A stretch of 64,000 nucleotides of DNA from Nemophila menziesii. Its lineage: Eukaryota > Streptophyta > Magnoliopsida > Boraginales > Hydrophyllaceae. Under the pieces are notes generated by a model. It searched no databases, was not told the DNA's origin, and saw only the letters and a list, made by a program, of their open reading frames with translations. The first letter of the stretch is position 1. Each line of letters opens with the position of its first letter. The DNA is taken from positions 22,495,507 through 22,559,506 of the forward strand of contig JARWIR010000017.1 in NCBI GenBank assembly GCA_029959085.1. Reading direction: 5' to 3'. A program made the position numbers and the translations under genes. This document shows, one piece after another, positions 49,824 to 62,807 of the stretch.

Positions 49824-51024
49824 AATTACAAACTCTTGAAACCTTGATTAAAAATTATAAGATTGAAGTAAATTTTGTACTATGATGAAAAAGTCATATA
49901 GATTTCATGAATATTTAAGAATTAAATAAAAAAAAATATGTTCTTAATATATCGCAAGTAATCAAAAAATTTATATGGGTTAAACCCTAAATGTCACAAT
50001 AAAATATTTTATGAGGATTATGGAGAAAATTAAATATCCCTAAAAAACTATACTAAATTATTGGTATGATTCAGTCACTATATTTATAAAACATGATGAT
50101 GAAAATATGCTTTCAATTTTTACGTACTTGGAGTTCGTTGATATACACATTAATTGATATAATTATTACAAACAAGAAATTTATTCATATATATAATTTT
50201 GAGAAATAAAATATGAACCAGAAGTTCCTTGACAAATTTGACATATTATTAAATAAGAAAATTACACATTATCGAGGATTGTGATGAAAAATATTGTTTT
50301 TTTTATCTTTATCTCCATATAGGCTAACAACCTAAATGCAAAAAGTGGTTTTATTCTGGAAAAAAGGCATACAATAAGGGGGGATAAGTTATAAAAAATT
50401 AAACAATTTTATGACTTACACCATTTTTTGGATAATTTGTGCTGAACTTGCATCATAAAGGTTTTGAACATACAACCAATTTTGTATATACCATTTGGCC
50501 AAACAAATTATTTGTTAGTAAATTGGACAAATAAAGTGTTAGTATAAGTTCAAATACTACTAACTTAATTGAGGGTTTCGAACGAGCAAATATAAGAACA
50601 TATATTCATCTCTTTGTATCGTATCAAAAATATACACATGAAGTAGCTATATCACGAATAAAGGGTTTACAAAATATTATACGATTATTTGTCTCGTAAG
50701 CAAGCTAATGAATTATTGACGTAAAATCCTAATTTATGTTCCATTGACTCAACACAATTTCCTGAAGAAATTAGAATTACATTTCCAAAAATGAATGAAA
50801 TCATTTTCAAATATGAATTAAAACAAACATTGTGGTGCCACAATTTGACTGGATTAAATCACATTCTATAGCTAAAGATCATTCTATGTAGTAGATGGAA
50901 TTGCATTTCCGGTAGAGAGTGTTTCATTTTTTAATCTATATGGAAATGGATATAAAAATGAACATGGTAGGGTTAAATCCGATTAAATATTTAATTCAAT
51001 GGCTAAAACTAGTCATTGGAGTGA

Positions 51025-51261
51025 ATGAAATTGCATTTTCTAAATAAAATACTACGTCTTCTAATTTGTATTGGAATTAACGTGGTGGTGATCATAGCTC
51101 CACTTGAGGTTGAGATCATGGTAGGATTAACCTTTAGTTCATTAGAGAAATTAAAATTAATGATAAATATCTTAGGAAATATTATTAAATTAAAATCTAT
51201 AAAATATAAGGTATATATTGAAAGTTTTCCTACAGTACACTATCTAATCGATCTAATTTAA
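51025..51261 (+). CDS. Conserved 78-codon ORF, U5 copy
   Basis: Same frame, with YIESF instead of YIGSF. Confidence 0.2.
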   Translation: MKLHFLNKILRLLICIGINVVVIIAPLEVEIMVGLTFSSLEKLKLMINILGNIIKLKSIKYKVYIESFPTVHYLIDLI

Positions 51262-52064
51262 AGTTTTTGGAAGACAAAAAATTATGTTACCTTGTGGTAC
51301 AAAATTGACATAATCGGCGAATCATATTTTAAGTAAATTCTAAAGAAATTTACTAAACTTAAAGGATATTTGCCCAAACGAGTATTTTGTATAAACCAAA
51401 AGTGTCCATAAAATATTATATTTGCATTATTTCCTGAAAGTCATGTCAAAAGTGTGTATTAGAAAAGATTTGTGCTCACGATCCAAAGAACATTATATTA
51501 TGACATGATCGACTTAGTCACATGGGACATTAATGATAGACCGAATATTAGAGATCTCACTTGGAATATACTTAAAAGAACCAAGAGATTATTTTATCAA
51601 ATGACTACACTTATGTTTTAGGTTATTTGGTAAAATTAAATGACTATCCCAAATCAATGATTTGGAATTTATGTTGGGTTAAATACTCCTTATATTATTC
51701 TATATCTTGAATCCTTGAGAGCTGATATCATTAAATAATGTTTTAAATAGTGTCAATTTCATAAGATAATTAACTCATATTAGGAGGAGAGACCCTACAA
51801 CCTGAAGTACAACGTGATATATCGGGGAGGATAATATTATTGTTTCATCTCAATCCACGAAATAAATAATTAGAGCTTAAATTTCAAAAGACAATTTATT
51901 TTCAATTAGTTCCAAATAATATACAAAATACATTCGCAGGCATAGCGAATATTGTAAAATCTCATAATTTTATTGTACATGCTCCAATATAGATTATTGT
52001 CACAAAAAAATAACAGTTATTCTATAAATTTGTAAGTCCTTGGGAAACTCCAAGGCAGTTTGAA

Positions 52065-52247
52065 TTATGAAAAATCTATCCTTAGAGCTTGTTTCGTCCT
52101 TTTAAGAAAACATGATTGCAATTGCTCCCTTTCCAGCACAAAATTGCACCAAATATTATCTCCCTTGCAAGTGATCGGGACGTTGTTCTTATCAAAACTA
52201 ATACTCGCAATCCCTATGTGTTTTATTGCTTTTAAACAACGCATCAC
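52065..52247 (-). CDS. Conserved 59-codon ORF, copy at U5/U6 border
   Basis: Differs by KHIGIAS for KPIGIAS and EREQ for EGEQ. Confidence 0.25.
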   Translation of the reverse strand: MMRCLKAIKHIGIASISFDKNNVPITCKGDNIWCNFVLEREQLQSCFLKRTKQALRIDFS

Positions 52248-52900
52248 AAAAAATATTTTCCTTTGTTAGGGGTAGCTCCTCTTTCGGTTCATTTAATCCA
52301 TGCGTATCATACGCTCTAATTTAAAATGAAAAAGTACCATTTTGTATGTTATATTATAAATTACATAACATAAAAACTGTAAAAAAAAATTTAAATTATC
52401 ATTTCCGCTCTCTTTATAATTTGACACGAAATATTCCATAATATATTATTTTCTTTTTTTATTTTTACTTTTTATCATTTAAACAATGTTATCACTTTTC
52501 CTTCGATTCATTTACTATTCTTATATTCCTATAATTTTATTTCTTTTAACAATGTGAATCCAAAGTATACATAAAATATGTGATTAAAAGAAATGTTATT
52601 ATTGATTAATTGTTTTTTGCATATATGTAAGGACTATACGTACCGTTCTAATCTACAACTATCTATAATATTATGCATAAATAATATTTTTTGTATTTAA
52701 TTCTCATTTTTATCCATTCCCACCATTGATAATTTAAAATGACCAAATAACTTTACACTAAACATTAATCCCTAAAAATACCAATCACAAATTAACATAA
52801 TATCAAAAAACATATAATTTTAACATACTTTGAACAGTAGACCAAAAAATATATTAGACATAATTAGTGAAATTATAATATAATTGAAAACTAACATAAT

Positions 52901-53217
52901 TAAAAATTATTGGGGAAATCAAAAAGTGAACATCTAGCTAACCTATGTTGAAATCCTACCCATGTCTTACTTACGCTCTCTCCATCGTCATGGAAAAAAT
53001 TGGCAAACTCCATTTGATCTTCCATTCTCATGTTTTGTGGATAATAGAGATCTAAGAATTTTGCTTTGATTTGGTCCCATGACGTGATTGAATCAGATTG
53101 TTGACTATCTAACCATTCAGTCGCATCTCTGATTTAGAAAAACAAAAACATAAAGTATTATAGTTGCTTGCGAGTGACACCTTGAGTCATGTGGGTATCA
53201 CAAATCTGCACCCCAAC
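52901..53217 (-). pseudogene. Ty3/gypsy gag fragment, U6 copy
   Basis: Same fragment, intermediate between the U4/U7 type (CTAGCTAACC) and the U1/U5 type (GATTGTTGAC). Confidence 0.78.
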
Positions 53218-53754
53218 CGACATCATCCATCGTCACAAAAAAGTCACGCCTCTAGGAGCTATTGAGGGGGGCATTATATTGAGAATCAAACCTTCATGGT
53301 AAAGGGCTATCTGATGAAGATAAGTACGTGAAGCAAGGAGAGTTGATGTATCTACTAGAAGCAGAGTACAATTCGAGGTAACTATGCCGAACTTTAAACG
53401 AAGTTAAGCAAAAGTCCTATTGGGAGAAAACCCAAAATATAATAGGTTTATTGTACTTTCATTAACTTTAGTATTCTATTTTCAGTAGTTTATAGTTTAA
53501 TAAGTGTATACAATGCATACCGAGATGGGTATTGCAGTTTGTATGATGTGAAGGTAAAAATCAGCGAATTTTGAGGTAAAAAATGAAGGTTAAAGCGGAG
53601 AATGGTGAAGTACGGGGATATTAGGGCCTCTATTTGGAAAATGTACTGGTATGCCAGGAAATTTTCTTCAAATCAATATGGGAAAAAAGTTTTGTGAATT
53701 TAAATTTTTTTCAAAGAGTTATTGTAAAAATAAGAAATCAATGATTTTATTCAG

Positions 53755-54080
53755 CTAGGTCGCACCTCACAATACCTATACCGTGAATATGGTACTTTAG
53801 TGAGTTTTGACGAGAATCTCAGGATTTCGTAGGTCATGACCTTGAATTACCTAAGCGTCTCAAGCCCCTCAAGACTTCTTGATGATTTTTTAAGCTAGGT
53901 CACGACCTTGAATTACTTAGGCCACACCCCTAGCTATTGATCCATATAGTAGTTTATTTAATATGACCCAGTGTCGCGTATCACATGTGTCTACATCGTA
54001 TCTCAAGTAGATAAAGGTGGTTCTACCAAAAGAAGTAGTGGAGCCAGGGTTAACCTCTTCTTTTCTAGGTCAAGACCTAG
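53755..54080. repeat. AGGTC inverted-repeat cluster, U6
   Basis: Same cluster, with the perfect AGGTCATGACCT near 53831. Confidence 0.6.
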
Positions 54081-54186
54081 GTTGATTCGAGTAAAAATAT
54101 AATAAAAGTCTAAATCATTAGTTTAAATGAAAGAAATAATTAACTTAGTAAAAAATCATTCAATTAACATTTTTCCCTTTCATCAA

Positions 54187-54837
54187 CTAGAAAGTCACAC
54201 TTATATTAAATAATTTACGACATAACATATATTGGATCTTCCTCAAACAACTTGAAGTCACGATTAATATATTAATTTCAACAATTTTTGTACGGAAAAA
54301 CATCATGCTTATATTTATGATTGCGAGAAAATTAAACTCTTGAAGGGTAGTTTCCAAATTTTGAAAATGCATATTTTCAAAATGGTTCAAAAGATTATTT
54401 GTGCTAACTTCATGCATGTCATTTCGGAGTAGCTTCTTTCTAATGATTGAGTTCCAAAAATTCTTGATGCCATTATTTGTTCTTCTAGGCAAATAGTTAG
54501 CTATCTCATCCCAACTAAAACCAAATCAAAACAAAACAAAATTTGAGTCACGTGATAATTCTCCAATGCATTAAAGAAAAATATATCTATTGCCAAGATG
54601 TATTTTAAGCTCGATTATTACATTTTCTTCTTCAGTAGTAAAATCATGACGTTTAGATCTGACCTAAAGTAGTTTAACCATCACGAAGTTAATATGAAAA
54701 AAATTATTCTCGTATTTGAGTTTAGGGTTTTTTATCTGCATGTTTCAGAAGCTCCATCCAGTTTCCATGGCCATGGACAGTAATGTAGTTGATAAGTTTT
54801 TCCATCTTCATCAGCTGACCAAAATCAAAAGAAACAT
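54187..54837 (-). pseudogene. R2R3-MYB pseudogene, U6 copy with readable exon 3
   Basis: Exon 3 has CGA at the stop position, as in U4, so it reads through. The acceptor region has lost GCAC on the plus strand (CCCAACTAAAACC), leaving TTTTAG in front of TTGGGATGAG. The other frameshifts remain. Confidence 0.86.
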
Positions 54838-55226
54838 AAAAAAGATTAATAGATTAAAAATTCTGAAGAAGATCCAATGAGAGTACACCTAAGGAGAAGT
54901 AAGGCTTTTTATAGTAAGGGGAGGTGGGTTTAGAGAAAATAAAAAGAAGTATACAAAAAAATTTAGAAAATTTTGAGGCCAAGTAAATATCATAAGCTAT
55001 TAATACAAAAAATTGAGCGTAAACTTTATATTTTTAAAAATTAGGGGGGCATGGCCTCCGGTATGATTGTGGTTCTTCCGCCGAGGGTTCAGGATTTGGT
55101 GAAAAAACTTTTAAGGAGAGAAGAATTGCAGGTTGTGAAATATGTGACTGAAGTGAGATGAGGATCTTATTATACAGGCATTTCGAAGTGAGATGCATTT
55201 CGAATAGTTTCGTAGTATAAATATTT

Positions 55227-55875
55227 CAAAAGTGTAGCCTATCACCTCATATATTGGACATAAATGAGATAAATGTGTGTCATTAATTGTCCTTTATTGA
55301 AAAATTTTGAAAAAAAAATATTTTTTTATCATCAACTTAGTGTGAGCGTAAGAGAAATTAAACCAACTATCGTTAGCTAATTTGAAATATTTAGAAAGAT
55401 GAGGACTTATTTAGGATAGAATGTTAATTAATGATACTCTATTTACTAAATTCCTGGTAATACACCGGAATCTAGACATCTCTATTCGATTGCTCGTGTG
55501 AACATGCCATACAACATGCAAAAATGCATTGTGATTAGACGTGTAGTTTTGACACGACAAAAGTGTGGCATATCATCTTTCTCATTGATAAATTAATTAT
55601 GCATAAATGAGATACATAAGTGATATCAATTATCCTTTATTAAAAAAATTGATTTTTTAAATTACCTTTGTAGTGTGAAAATAAGATAAATTAATACCAA
55701 CCACGACCATAAACTCTTGAAACGTCAAAAGTAAGGCCTATAACCTCTTTCATTGATGACTTAATTGGACATTAATGAAATAAAGGTATGACATTACTCG
55801 TCCTTTATTCCAATATTTTGAATTTTTTTCATTATTGTATAATATATGTAGTGTGAACAAATAAAAAATTAGCAC
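55227..55875. repeat. Three diverged ~150-bp repeats, U6
   Basis: Same internal repeat block. Confidence 0.6.
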
Positions 55876-56206
55876 TCTTTTAGGATAAGTGTTGATATGT
55901 GACTCTTTATTTACTAGTTTAATAAAAAGAAAATTTAACTGCAAAGTGGAAATTTGTGACATACAATGTACACATTTTTGAATTATGTTTTAGTTTCTAC
56001 AGTGACTAAGTAGGTGTTAAAGTTAGCTTATCAAAATCATAATTGTGATATACAATGTACACTTTCTTTTATTCTTTTAATCCAAATTAAACACATAAAT
56101 CACCAAACACAAATTTACCAATTTTAGAATAATATGTTAAACATTAAGGGTTGACCATATGTTATTAAGCATCATATAAATCATTACAACATATTGATAA
56201 ACTTAC

Positions 56207-57070
56207 CAAGTTAATTATATAACTGTCATATTTTCTTGAAATGTCATGACCAGCAATCGTTTTCCTGAAAATTAAACAACACTCTATGTGTATAAACAAA
56301 AAATACAAAATATTTGTGTGAATTCTATAACATGACTTTCTAGCGACAAAAAATAAAAAAACTAATCCTATATTTTGCAATTGTTTATAGGAGAGACAAA
56401 TTAAATGTCATACAAAACTCTTTTAGCTCTTTCCTAAAAACCAATAATTGCTGACCTATACTACAATTTTCACATTATATAGGGACCATAGTGTGAATCA
56501 GTTCAAGTTTTTTTTCATCCCTTGAAACACGGAAATAAAAATAAATCACATACCTTGATTAAGAGAACTTCTCCAAATTTATAGTATAACTCATTTTTAT
56601 CTAACTTTTTTGCCATTGATGAAACGTTAGTTTTACAAATCCAAAAGACTCAATAAAATTACTCAGAAGAACATCAATTTTCAACTATTCTGTGAAAAAA
56701 TAAAATAAATTAAATTTAGTTAAACCATATAAACAAATAAAAAAAAAGTATTTGAGTAAGATATAATATACCTTTACCTAATTTTATATATGTATATGTA
56801 CATGGTGAAGAAACTTTACCTCTGATATACACAAAGAGAAGAGGAACTTTATATTGCAGGTATAACTTTTTCTGCGGCGTCTTTGTTATTAGGGTAAATT
56901 TTTGTTTAAAACCTAAGAATGGATAAGGCCCATGCTGTGTAGACTAGTTACATAGTAATAAAATGTGTAGACTAGTTACATAGTAATAAAATGTGTAGAC
57001 TAGTTACATAGTAATAAAATGGGACGTAACAATGGATAAGGCCCATTTACCAATAACTTTACTTACATTC
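56207..57070 (-). promoter_or_regulatory. Candidate promoter and split leader, U6
   Basis: Same layout, but the spacing between the two TGGGCC boxes is enlarged by a 28-bp triplication, and the AGCCCAAG box is deleted (TTTACTTACATTCC). Confidence 0.35.
56937..57020. repeat. 28-bp unit in three perfect tandem copies
   Basis: The unit begins GTGTAGACTAGTTACAT and ends AATAAAAT. Copies lie at 56937-56964, 56965-56992 and 56993-57020. All other units have one copy. Confidence 0.95.
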
Positions 57071-58002
57071 CATATCAGGTTAATAAATAGGAAAATTCTT
57101 TCATCCTATATTGAATGGTCCAATATAACTTTTAGTAGTTTATGAAATATACCTTATATTTAACATAAAAAAACTAATTATGGTATCTTTTTCAATTAAT
57201 CTATTGACACATGTCTTGTTATTATAATTAACGATTATAATTAAATATCGGACCATCAAATATTGGATGAAAGTCTTATATATTTAAGTTAATAAAAAGG
57301 ATGAGCTACTTTCTCACAAAAAATATATACAATAAATCTAGGTGGGTAAAAAATATAAGTATACTATCTCCCAAAAAGACGAGACGAGGATACAATGAGA
57401 AACGAAAACACTAAACATGAATTTTAATATTTTTCACTATACACTCTAAATTAGAGAGCATATTCTCCATAAAAAACTTGTTCTGAATTTTCCAAATCAT
57501 TTATACGATCGTTGCATAACCAATATTTCATGAATTGAACTTTCAAGCACTCTTTCTTATTCTTGGCAGGTAAAGCATTATGGTGATTCAGTTCCTTATG
57601 TGAGTTTGGCTTGGTTCATATCTTCCGTATACACAAACTATTATTTTTTAAGAGAAGAACAACTGGTCTATCAGAGGAGGCTTTAATCGGCGGAAGTGAT
57701 ATTTTCAAAGACAATAAACAAATATTTATTTTATGGGTTAAATATGGTGTTCTTAGGTCGTTTTTATTAGTTTCTGCTTCTTTTTTCTGAATATTATTGA
57801 GTAACAGGGAATAATAGTTGTTAAAGCTTGAAATTTTTCTAAACTAACAGTAAATTTTTTATCCTTTATTAGTTGATATAAAGTGTTTTTGTTAACCATT
57901 AATTGTTATATATTATTATTTAAATTAATAGGGGGTATTTGGTATTTTTGACCCTATTCACAGAATAATGATTTATGTAGTTTAAACCCACATAGATCGT
58001 TT

Positions 58003-58212
58003 GAGGGACCTATAGTGCAATTTGATATCAAAGGTCTCTACAAGTTGCAGTGGTGAGTTTATACCCAATTTCTGTTTGTGACAGAACATTCAGGGACATA
58101 TAGTACAATTTAATAACAAAGGTAACATCAGTTTCTATGGTGGATTTATACCGACTTTCTGTCTATGAAGTACAATTTTTGGAACCTATAGTGCAATTTG
58201 ATAACAAAGAGC
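58003..58212. repeat. ~88-bp tandem repeat, U6
   Basis: Same repeat. Confidence 0.72.
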
Positions 58213-58330
58213 TTTTTGTTGCAATAAAAAACTTGTGTATACAATAACTATATTCAAAATGTGTTAACCTCATTTTAATTCTCAAATTTGACCCTTAAAC
58301 AACATATGATATAAAATAGAATTAGGAGGA

Positions 58331-58605
58331 TCCCTGCGTCTCTCAAGTACTGCTTTCATTTCTTGCGTCTCACCTCTATTTACTTGCGTCTAGTTATTTA
58401 ATTGCATTTTTACATTAGTCTTTCATACTTAGGCTTAGTACAAACCAACCAATCAACTATTAAATCATTTATTTGCTTTCATAAGTGCAATCATTCATTA
58501 ATTAATAAGCATTGTAGTTAACCATACCGTCCCTGCAACCGATCCTGTTTATCGCTATTGTTACTTGGGACAACCGTACACTTGCGGTTGTGGTTCTCAT
58601 TACTT
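58331..58605 (+). mobile_element. LTR-retrotransposon leader remnant, U6
   Basis: Same remnant (CCGTCCCTGCAACCGATCC). Confidence 0.42.
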
Positions 58606-59582
58606 ATTACATTATTTTAGAACACACAAAGGAACACCACACAACCAAGTGATTTCCAAAGGAACGATATAAGATCAATATCCACTCCACCTAACCTAAT
58701 CCAGAAAGGAACCACCAGCCAGCGAATGGTTACACTCACTCCCACTCCAACTGAGACCCAATCAGTTAAAATGACACCAAAACTAGGTACCAACCAGATT
58801 CAAAAAATAATTACATACTTATTATTACCATTAATCCCAAACCATAACAACACAAGTCAACCAATGGAGAACCAAACATAGAAATACCTAAATAAACGAC
58901 AAACAACCAAAGATTCCTATGTCGAGGTCAACTGAATTGAAAAACTAGGCCACACCTAAATCAAAGGAAAATAGAGGAGGGCATATCACCTTACCTAATC
59001 GAATATCATATCCACACCACCAAACTAGAGGAGGAGCAGAGGGTTTATGAACTTGGAAAGGTTACCAAAGACAGGAGATAACTGAGGATGCTAACCACGA
59101 GATCCCAATTGCAAAACCATGCCACCTAGACATTGAAGTATATGGCACCATTACAAAACAGTCGTCAAAAAAATGTAGCAATAACCACCTCTCACTAGAG
59201 AAGACACAAAACATGGATGTGGTTAGGGGAAAGGAGAAAGTAAGACCAATTTTTTTTGTGTAAAATAACAATAAAAGGAGGAAAACAAAGCAAAGGTGAA
59301 GAGGGAGGGGTTCCACCTCCACCTGGATGAGAGGAGAGTCCCCTAGTGGCGACGATGAAGACAAGGTTATGGTCGGGTTTCTTGAAATTTTGAAAAAAAA
59401 GGGGAGAGTGTTTTTAAAAAAAATTTAATATGTGATATGGTAAGGTGAATAGCCAACTCAAATTAATAATTCAAACAGTTGTAAGGATGACTATGTATTG
59501 AATGAATCTAATTACTTAATAATATCAAACAATAAAAAATAGTTATTAAGAATACTTTACTTTATTATAAATTATAGAATTT

Positions 59583-59889
59583 TGTAGCGGATGTCCTAAA
59601 GAGTCATAAGTTACTAGCCTCCACACTTCTTATATTAATATGTAATAAGAATAGTCATATATTGTCATATAAATAAAAGTTACTCTTTGTTGTAAGAAAA
59701 TAGTTTTGGAAATACAAGAATACATTTATCACTTTATCTATTGCTTTTCTCTTTCAGTTTACAACAAGTTATCAGCACAAGGTTACTCTTTTGATCTCGT
59801 GGAAAAGGTAAGTAATTCGGTAAGCTTTATGTAATTCTTATTCTTGTGTTATGTTATCTTTGAAAATTTTATACTATTATTTTTTGTAG
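59583..59889 (+). mobile_element. Copia-like LTR and leader remnant, U6
   Basis: LTR part 59583-59766. The sequence directly after it is AGTTATCAGCACAAGG, the form expected for a copia element. The other units read AGTTATCAAAACAAGG. Confidence 0.52.
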
Positions 59890-59916
59890 GATATGAAGGA
59901 TATATTGTAAATACCT

Positions 59917-60247
59917 TTGGAAAAAAAATTATAGGCCTGAAATTTACAACGAATTCTATATGTCAGAAGCATATAAGAAAGTTTAGAGGACCGAAACCTA
60001 CAATAAAATTTATATGGCATAAAAATGTAACAAATTGTATAGGCTCAAAACCTACCATGAATGTTATATGCCTGAAACATATAACAAATTTAATAGGTTT
60101 GAAGCGTACAACAAATTTTATAGACTCGAAATCTCGAACACAATTTATATGCCTTAAACATTAACCAAAGTTCGAAGGCTCGACGCATGTATTTATTTTT
60201 ATAGGCTTGAAGCCTATATTGAATTTTAAAGACTCGAAATTTAAAAG
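59917..60247 (+). repeat. 27-bp-period minisatellite, U6
   Basis: Has the extra first unit like U3 but lacks the TATACCAGAAGCG unit in the middle. The unit count therefore changed at least twice. Confidence 0.8.
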
Positions 60248-61505
60248 AATTACACACTCTTGAAACCTTGATTAAAAATTATAAGATTGAAGTAAATTGT
60301 CTACTATGATGAAAAAGTCATATAGATTTCATGAATATTTAAGAAATAAATAAAAATAATATGTTCTTAATATATCGCAAGTAATCAAAAAATTTATATG
60401 GGTTAAACCCTAAATGTCACAATAAAATATTTTATGAGGATTATGTAGAAAATTAAATATCCCTAAAGAACTATACTAAATTATTGGTATGATTCAGTCA
60501 CTATATTTATAAAACATGATGATGAAAATATGCTTTCAATTATTACGTACTTGGAGTTCTTTGATATACACATTAATTGATATAATTCTTACAAACAAGA
60601 AATTTATTCATATATATAATTTTGAGAAATAAAATATGAACCAGAAGTTCCTTGACAAATTTGACATATAATTAAATAAGGAAATTACACATTATCGAGG
60701 ATTGTGATGAAAAATATTGTTTTTCTTGATCTTTATCTCCATATGGGCTAACAACCTAAATCTTATACGATAAAATATTCATATAAACATAAATATGAAT
60801 TTTTATATTAGCATATTATACACCGCCTAAATGCAAAAAGTGGTTTTATTCTGGAAAAACGGCATACAATAAGGGGGGATAAGTTGAAAAACTAAACAAT
60901 TATATGAATTACACCATTTTTTGGATAATTTGTGCTAAACTTGCATCATAAAGGTTTTGAACATACAACCTATTCTGTATATACCATTTGGCTAAACAAA
61001 TTATTTGTTAGTAAATTGGACAAATAAAGTGTTAGTATAAGTTCAAATACTACTAACTTAATTGAGGGTTTCGAACGAGCAAATATAAGAACATATATTC
61101 ATCTCTTTGTATCGTATCAAAAATATACACATGAAGTAGCTATATAACGAATAAAGGTTTTAAAAAATATTATACGATTATTTGTCTCGTAAGCAAGCTA
61201 ATGAATTATTGACGTAAAATCCTAATTTATGTTCCATTGACTCAACACAATTTCCTGAAAAAATTAGAATTACATTTCAAAAAGCGAATGAAATCATTTT
61301 CAAATATGAATTAAAACAAACATTGTGGTGCCACAATTTGACTTGATCAGATCCCATTCTATAGCTCAAGATCATTCTATGTAGTAGATGGAATTGCATT
61401 TCCTGTAGAGAGTGTTTCATTTTTTAATCTATATGGAAATGGATATAAAAATGAACATGGTAGGGTTAAATCTGATTAAATATCTAAAACTATTCATTGG
61501 AGTGA

Positions 61506-61742
61506 ATGAAATTGCATTTCCTAAATAAAATACTACGTCTTCTAATTTGTATTGGAATTAACGTGGTGGTGATCATAGCTCCACTCGAGGTTGAGATCAT
61601 GGTAGGATTAACCTTTAGTTCATTAGAGAAATTAAAATTAATGATAAATATCTTAGGAAATATTATTAAATTAAAAGCTATAAAATATAAGGTATATATT
61701 GGAAGTTTTCCTACAGTACACTATCTAATCGATCTAATTTAA
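61506..61742 (+). CDS. Conserved 78-codon ORF, U6 copy
   Basis: Same frame. The text before the ATG is shortened: TTTATTCAATGG is missing near 61483. Confidence 0.2.
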   Translation: MKLHFLNKILRLLICIGINVVVIIAPLEVEIMVGLTFSSLEKLKLMINILGNIIKLKAIKYKVYIGSFPTVHYLIDLI

Positions 61743-62622
61743 TGTTTTTGGATGACAAAAAATTATGTTACCTTGTGGTACAAAATTGACATAATCGGCG
61801 AATAATATTTTAAGTAAATTCTAAAGTAATTTACTAAACTTAAAGGATATTTGCCGAAATGAGTATTTTGTATAAACCAAAAGTGTCCATAAAATATTAT
61901 ATTTGCATTATTTCCTGAAAGTCATGTCAAAAGTGTGTATTAGAAAAGATTTGTGCTCTTTCTTCGGGTATAATCGTACATAAATACAAGTAATTGAACC
62001 ACACCGAATACAAAAAAAAAAGATATCACGATCCGAAGAACATTATATTATGACATGATCGACTTAGTCACATGGGACATTAATGATAGACCGAATATTA
62101 GAGATCTCACTTGGAATATACTTAAAATAACCAAGAGATTATTTTACCAAATGACTGCACATATGTTTTAGGTTCTTTGGTAAAATTAAATGACTATCCC
62201 AAATCAATGATTTGGAATATATGTTGGTTTAAATACTCCTTATATTATTCTATATCTTGAATCCTTGAGAGGTGATATCATTAAATAATGTTTTAAATAG
62301 TGTCAATTTCATAAGCTAATTAACTCATATTAGGAGGAGAGACCCAACAACCTGAAGTACAACGTGATATATCGTGGAGGATAATATTATTGTTTCATCT
62401 CAATCCACGAAATAAATAATTAGAGCTTAAATTTCAAAAGACAATTTATTTTCAATTAGTTCCAAATAATATACAAAATACATTCGCAGGCATAGCGATT
62501 ATTGTAAAATCTCATAAATTTATTGTACATGCTCCAATATAGATTATTGTCACAAAAAAATAATAGTTATTCTATAAATTTGTAAGTCCTTGGGAGACTC
62601 CAAGGCAAGTCGAATTATGAAA

Positions 62623-62807
62623 AATCTATCCTTAGAGCTTGTTTCGTCCTTTTAAGAAAACATGATCGCAATTGCTCCCCTTCCAGCACAAAATTGCACC
62701 AAATATTATCTCCCTTGCAAGTGATCGGGACGTGTTGTTCTTATCAAAACTAATACTCGCAATCCCTATGGGTTTTATTGCTTTTAAACGACGCATCACA
62801 AAAAATA
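62623..62807 (-). pseudogene. 59-codon ORF, frameshifted copy at U6/U7 border
   Basis: A 2-bp insertion (GACGTGTTGTTC for GACGTTGTTC, about 62734) breaks the frame after FDKN. If the ORF were a gene, this copy would be dead. Confidence 0.35.

Larger units (their letters stand above)
41760..52174. repeat. Tandem array unit U5 (10,415 bp)
   Basis: Fifth unit, nearly identical to U1 over most of its length, including small private variants. About 70 bp are missing near 50330, where the text jumps from AACCTAAAT directly to GCAAAAAGTGG and skips the TATACACCGCC stretch of the other units. Confidence 0.95.
52175..62724. repeat. Tandem array unit U6 (10,550 bp)
   Basis: Sixth unit. Private features are a 28-bp triplication at 56937-57020, loss of the GTGTGTG stretch near 55181, loss of GGGCT from the promoter block, and one fewer internal minisatellite unit. 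It alone keeps the TTATCAGCAC version of the LTR-adjacent site. Confidence 0.95.
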
